This document shows, one piece after another, positions 61,140 to 64,000 of a DNA stretch of 64,000 nucleotides; within the stretch, counting starts at the first letter, position 1; each line of letters starts with the position of its first letter. The notes beneath the pieces are model-generated. The model worked only from the letters and a program-made list of their open reading frames with translations, was not told the DNA's origin and did no database searches. The translations under genes and the position numbers were made by a program. The DNA is from an uncultured Lachnospiraceae bacterium (lineage in GTDB: Bacteria; Bacillota; Clostridia; Lachnospirales; Lachnospiraceae), in the NCBI GenBank assembly GCA_946558465.1, contig CAMNTM010000008.1, positions 1 to 64,000 on the forward strand. The letters are read 5' to 3'.

Positions 61140-61409
61140 AAAATTTTTAGATTTTCCAGTGTATCACGCGCTCGCCGCTGGATTGTCCGCTCTCCCGTAA
61201 CAACGGTTGTGACTTCGCTTTGATACTTTGGCTGTGTTTGCATGAACTCCCTCCCATTTCATAAAATTTTGACAGCAGAAAAGGGCGGCACTTTTTACAG
61301 TACCGCCCTTTGGCCTGCCCCTGCTTTGGGATATTTTGTCCCAAACCTGCCCCAAATTTATAAAACAAAAGTATCTTTCAAATGATTTTGCAGCCCGCTT
61401 ACCGATCAA
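61140..61409 (-). other. possible degenerate remnant of a mobile element
   Basis: Short overlapping minus-strand ORFs, one starting MQTQPKYQSEVTTVV, resembling starts of small transposon-encoded TnpW-like ORFs (memory-based); no intact gene. Confidence 0.25.
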
Positions 61410-61445
61410 AACTCCGCGATAAATCAGAATTTGCCTAAATAATAC

Positions 61446-61919
61446 TCAATTACTTCTTCTCAATACGGTAACTCCTGCATCTTGAGCAAACACAAAATAT
61501 TTTCCATCATTGCTAAAACCGCAAGTATAAAATCCATAGTTACGAAAAATCATACTTTTGTTACCTTGAGCAGAAGAAAACAACACAGTTGTTATTAAAT
61601 CTTCTTTATTTACACTAACGCTGTCTTCTTGTACGGAACTGTCAGGTAATTTTCCACCATAGTATCCTGCTATGCTGATTTCTTCATTAGGTAATTCATC
61701 GCAGTATGCAATCGCGGCTTCTTCATCGTATTCGCAGCTGCACTCGAAGATTTCGCCTGAAAAGCAGTCAATAATAGTAGTTTTTTGAGATGATATGCAG
61801 AGTAATTTTCTTGCATTTATTTTTGAAAACCCAACCCATTCCAGGCCGCCAACAACGACTTCTTTGACCAGTTCCCAATCAGCCAGTTTCTTATAGTCAA
61901 TCCACATATAAATTTTCAC
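61446..61919 (-). CDS. hypothetical protein
   Basis: 157-aa continuous ORF with coherent composition; no recognised family. Confidence 0.6.
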   Translation of the reverse strand: MKIYMWIDYKKLADWELVKEVVVGGLEWVGFSKINARKLLCISSQKTTIIDCFSGEIFECSCEYDEEAAIAYCDELPNEEISIAGYYGGKLPDSSVQEDSVSVNKEDLITTVLFSSAQGNKSMIFRNYGFYTCGFSNDGKYFVFAQDAGVTVLRRSN

Positions 61920-62235
61920 CTCTTAACAAATTCCGGTTTGTTGGTAAATAGCTTATTTAGAGAAATCAAGTATAGCATATTCTTTTACTGTTGTCTATTC
62001 CCCCCCCCGGCAGGCTCCGGCTGCATCGCGCAAAAACCGCCGCTTTGAGTTTTCCCCAATAGCGGCGGTCTGGTGCAGGCTGGCTCCATTCTTTAGGTGC
62101 CGTGTTATTATTCCCTTGTCAGATACGCTAAATCATCTTATAAAACCGTATAATTCATGCGAGCAGCCCGTAATGTATGCCGCCGGCAGGGCAGGTGCGC
62201 GGCCGGACGGCAAGCTATGAGCAGCGGCAGTTTTG

Positions 62236-63081
62236 TCAGCGGATGTCCCGCCTGCAGAAGTCGTGCATGCCGATAAGTGTGGCAGCGGCAAAAAAGACGA
62301 TACCTACGCACAGACTTCGAATTACAATTGTTTTGTCAAGCCCTGACATTATGGCATTCATATTTGTGTCAATCAGGTAATTCGATAAGGTTACAGTTTT
62401 ATCCAGCACCTTTTTTATAATTACTTCTCCGAGCATGACAGCTAAGGAAATAAATTCCAGAAAGCAGATATTGGCAGCTAAGGAGCCTCCATTCTGCCTC
62501 ACCAGCATGCTGAACATGACAAAGACAGAGACATATGCACTACAGAGCAGAAGCTCCAGTCCGATAGAAGCGAAAGCCTCTCCCCAAAATCCGGAGGATA
62601 CATCGCCGAAGCCCCACAATGCGGCGGCAGTTAAAGTGGCAGTCAGGGCAAATAAAAGCGTAAAGCAGATTGCTGTGACGACACCGGCAATCAGCTTGGA
62701 CAAGTAGATTTTATTCCGGCTGTAATTTTTGGAGGCAATGTTTTTCATCGTGCCGTAATTAAATTCGCTCCCGACAAATAGGGATATTAGAACAGCGATG
62801 ATGAGCGTCGTGTTGCCGGTAAAAAATGAAATCAGCTGATTGGAGGCGGACAGCTCTTCGTAGCTTGCGGGAATTCCGTCCATGGAAATATTCACACCGG
62901 TTTCTTCCATATTATGCTGTTGTTCCTCCATTTGCGCAGCAAGAGTATCTCCGTTCATCTTATATGTGAAATCAAGAAGAAATACAGTACCGGCGGCAAG
63001 AACAAGATTAAGTACCAGACACACCCAGAAATATCTTGCCTTGCGCAGCTTGTAAAAATCACTTTTTAGTAAATGCTTCAT
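62236..63081 (-). CDS. ABC-2 type transporter permease
   Basis: MKHLLKSDFYKLRKARYFWVCLVLNLVLA, GSEFNYGTMKNIASKNYSRNKIYLSKLI; ~6 TM. Confidence 0.9.
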   Translation of the reverse strand: MKHLLKSDFYKLRKARYFWVCLVLNLVLAAGTVFLLDFTYKMNGDTLAAQMEEQQHNMEETGVNISMDGIPASYEELSASNQLISFFTGNTTLIIAVLISLFVGSEFNYGTMKNIASKNYSRNKIYLSKLIAGVVTAICFTLLFALTATLTAAALWGFGDVSSGFWGEAFASIGLELLLCSAYVSVFVMFSMLVRQNGGSLAANICFLEFISLAVMLGEVIIKKVLDKTVTLSNYLIDTNMNAIMSGLDKTIVIRSLCVGIVFFAAATLIGMHDFCRRDIR

Positions 63082-63082
63082 G

Positions 63083-63808
63083 TTAATTTCCTCCTATTTT
63101 CTGTAAAAAGTATTCTTCTAAATCCATATCATGATCTTCGGCTTTGCTGCAGCGTTCCCACAGCTCGTTCTCTGTAAATTCCTCCAGAAGGACTCCGTGG
63201 TGGAGAATGCCGTAGCGGGTTGCAAGCTTAGAAAGTTCTCCCAATATATGACTTGAAATCAGGACGGTAATATGTCTTTCCTTGTTGAGCTTTAGTATCA
63301 GATTACGTATTTCCCGGATTCCTTCGGGGTCCAGACCGTTCGTCGGCTCATCAAGAAGGAGAAGCCTGGGGTTTCCGATGAGAGATACAGCAATTGCCAG
63401 ACGCTGCCGCATGCCCAGTGAAAAATGCTTCGCTTTCTTTGCGCCGGTATCGCCAAGTCCTACAAGGCTTAAGATAGATTCAATCTGAGCAGGGTCTGCA
63501 TCCTGCAGCTTACATTGTGTTATAAGATTTTCTCTGGCAGTCATGCCCGGGTAAAGAGCCGGAGATTCAATAACGGTTCCAATTTCTTTCCGGCCCTGGA
63601 GAAGGTCGGGTTTCCCGAAGAGCAGGATGCTGCCGTCGCTTGGAGACGCCAGTCCGGCTGCCATCCGAATCAGTGTTGTCTTCCCCGCACCATTTTTCCC
63701 GATAAGCCCATATATATCGCCTTCGTAGATGGTCATAGATAAATCACTCAGTACGGTGCGGTGCCCGTAACGTTTTGTCAGATGATTGGTTCTTAGAATC
63801 ACGCTCAT
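63083..63808 (-). CDS. ABC transporter ATP-binding protein (BcrA-like)
   Basis: GKNGAGKTTLIRMAAGL, FSLGMRQRLAIAVSLIG, LLLLDEPTNGLDPEGI. Confidence 0.95.
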   Translation of the reverse strand: MSVILRTNHLTKRYGHRTVLSDLSMTIYEGDIYGLIGKNGAGKTTLIRMAAGLASPSDGSILLFGKPDLLQGRKEIGTVIESPALYPGMTARENLITQCKLQDADPAQIESILSLVGLGDTGAKKAKHFSLGMRQRLAIAVSLIGNPRLLLLDEPTNGLDPEGIREIRNLILKLNKERHITVLISSHILGELSKLATRYGILHHGVLLEEFTENELWERCSKAEDHDMDLEEYFLQKIGGN

Positions 63809-63836
63809 AGTAGTCCTCCTGTCATGTGTATTAATG

Positions 63837-63868
63837 TATTATTGTATTAACTGACTAGTACAATAATA
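63837..63868. promoter_or_regulatory. operator-like inverted repeat in the promoter of the minus-strand ABC operon
   Basis: tattattgta-N12-tacaataata; minus-strand TTGACA just upstream. Confidence 0.6.
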
Positions 63869-64000
63869 TAATAGATGCAGGTTATTTGTCAAGTAGAATT
63901 TGGAAGGAAGCCGTAATTTTTAAAACGATGGAAGAAAAGGAGATTTTTAAGCATAAAAGCAGTAGTTGTGTTTTTTAATTATAGATTGTATAATAGAGAC

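Noticed and set aside
61999-62008. C9 homopolymer near 62000 (and C7 near 53329) as phase-variable tracts
   Set aside because: Both are intergenic and not positioned clearly in a promoter spacer or reading frame; could also be sequencing-length uncertainty.
1-64000. CRISPR array, rRNA, tRNA or prophage module
   Set aside because: I saw no regularly spaced repeats, no rRNA-like blocks, no convincing tRNA cloverleaf and no phage structural genes. A tRNAscan/CRISPR finder run would be decisive.

Overview
The window is a low-to-moderate GC Firmicutes chromosome, most likely Lachnospiraceae-like (inferred from gene content and style, not from a search). It is almost entirely ordinary coding sequence on both strands. 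From start to end it carries: the 3' end of gap, then pgk and tpiA; a complete Type I restriction-modification (R-M) locus (hsdM-hsdS-hsdR); a small lipoprotein; thyA and folA; a glycosyltransferase; a T-box leader with ilvB and ilvN; a DpnII-type R-M island; ilvE; a GntR/ABC operon; a threonine aldolase, TctCBA, M24 peptidase, LysR and AEC transporter cluster; a TetR/MMPL/YhgE-like efflux-type cluster; an ABC exporter; a flavodoxin-TetR pair; cupin, methyltransferase, hslO and nadE; a hemerythrin-receiver fusion; an S1-domain protein; an Mn-type pyrophosphatase; a MATE transporter; a polysaccharide deacetylase; tcdA and rarA; a DHH phosphoesterase; a nickel/peptide-type ABC operon with a CsoR/RcnR-type regulator; a YyaL-like protein; a possible transposon scar; and a BcrA-like ABC pair. 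I see no CRISPR array, rRNA, tRNA or intact transposase. No wholly new multi-gene system is evident. The most interesting signals are: (a) a DpnII-type island between ilvN and ilvE with an unlisted 59-aa Cys-rich ORF and an atypical second methyltransferase; (b) two related palindromic elements in inverted arrangement on either side of the threonine aldolase-TctABC-AEC cluster; (c) a perfect 25-bp-arm inverted repeat containing the -10 of a TetR gene; (d) a predicted three-way-junction RNA and a small ORF upstream of thyA; (e) a hemerythrin-receiver fusion; (f) covarying repeats around pgk.
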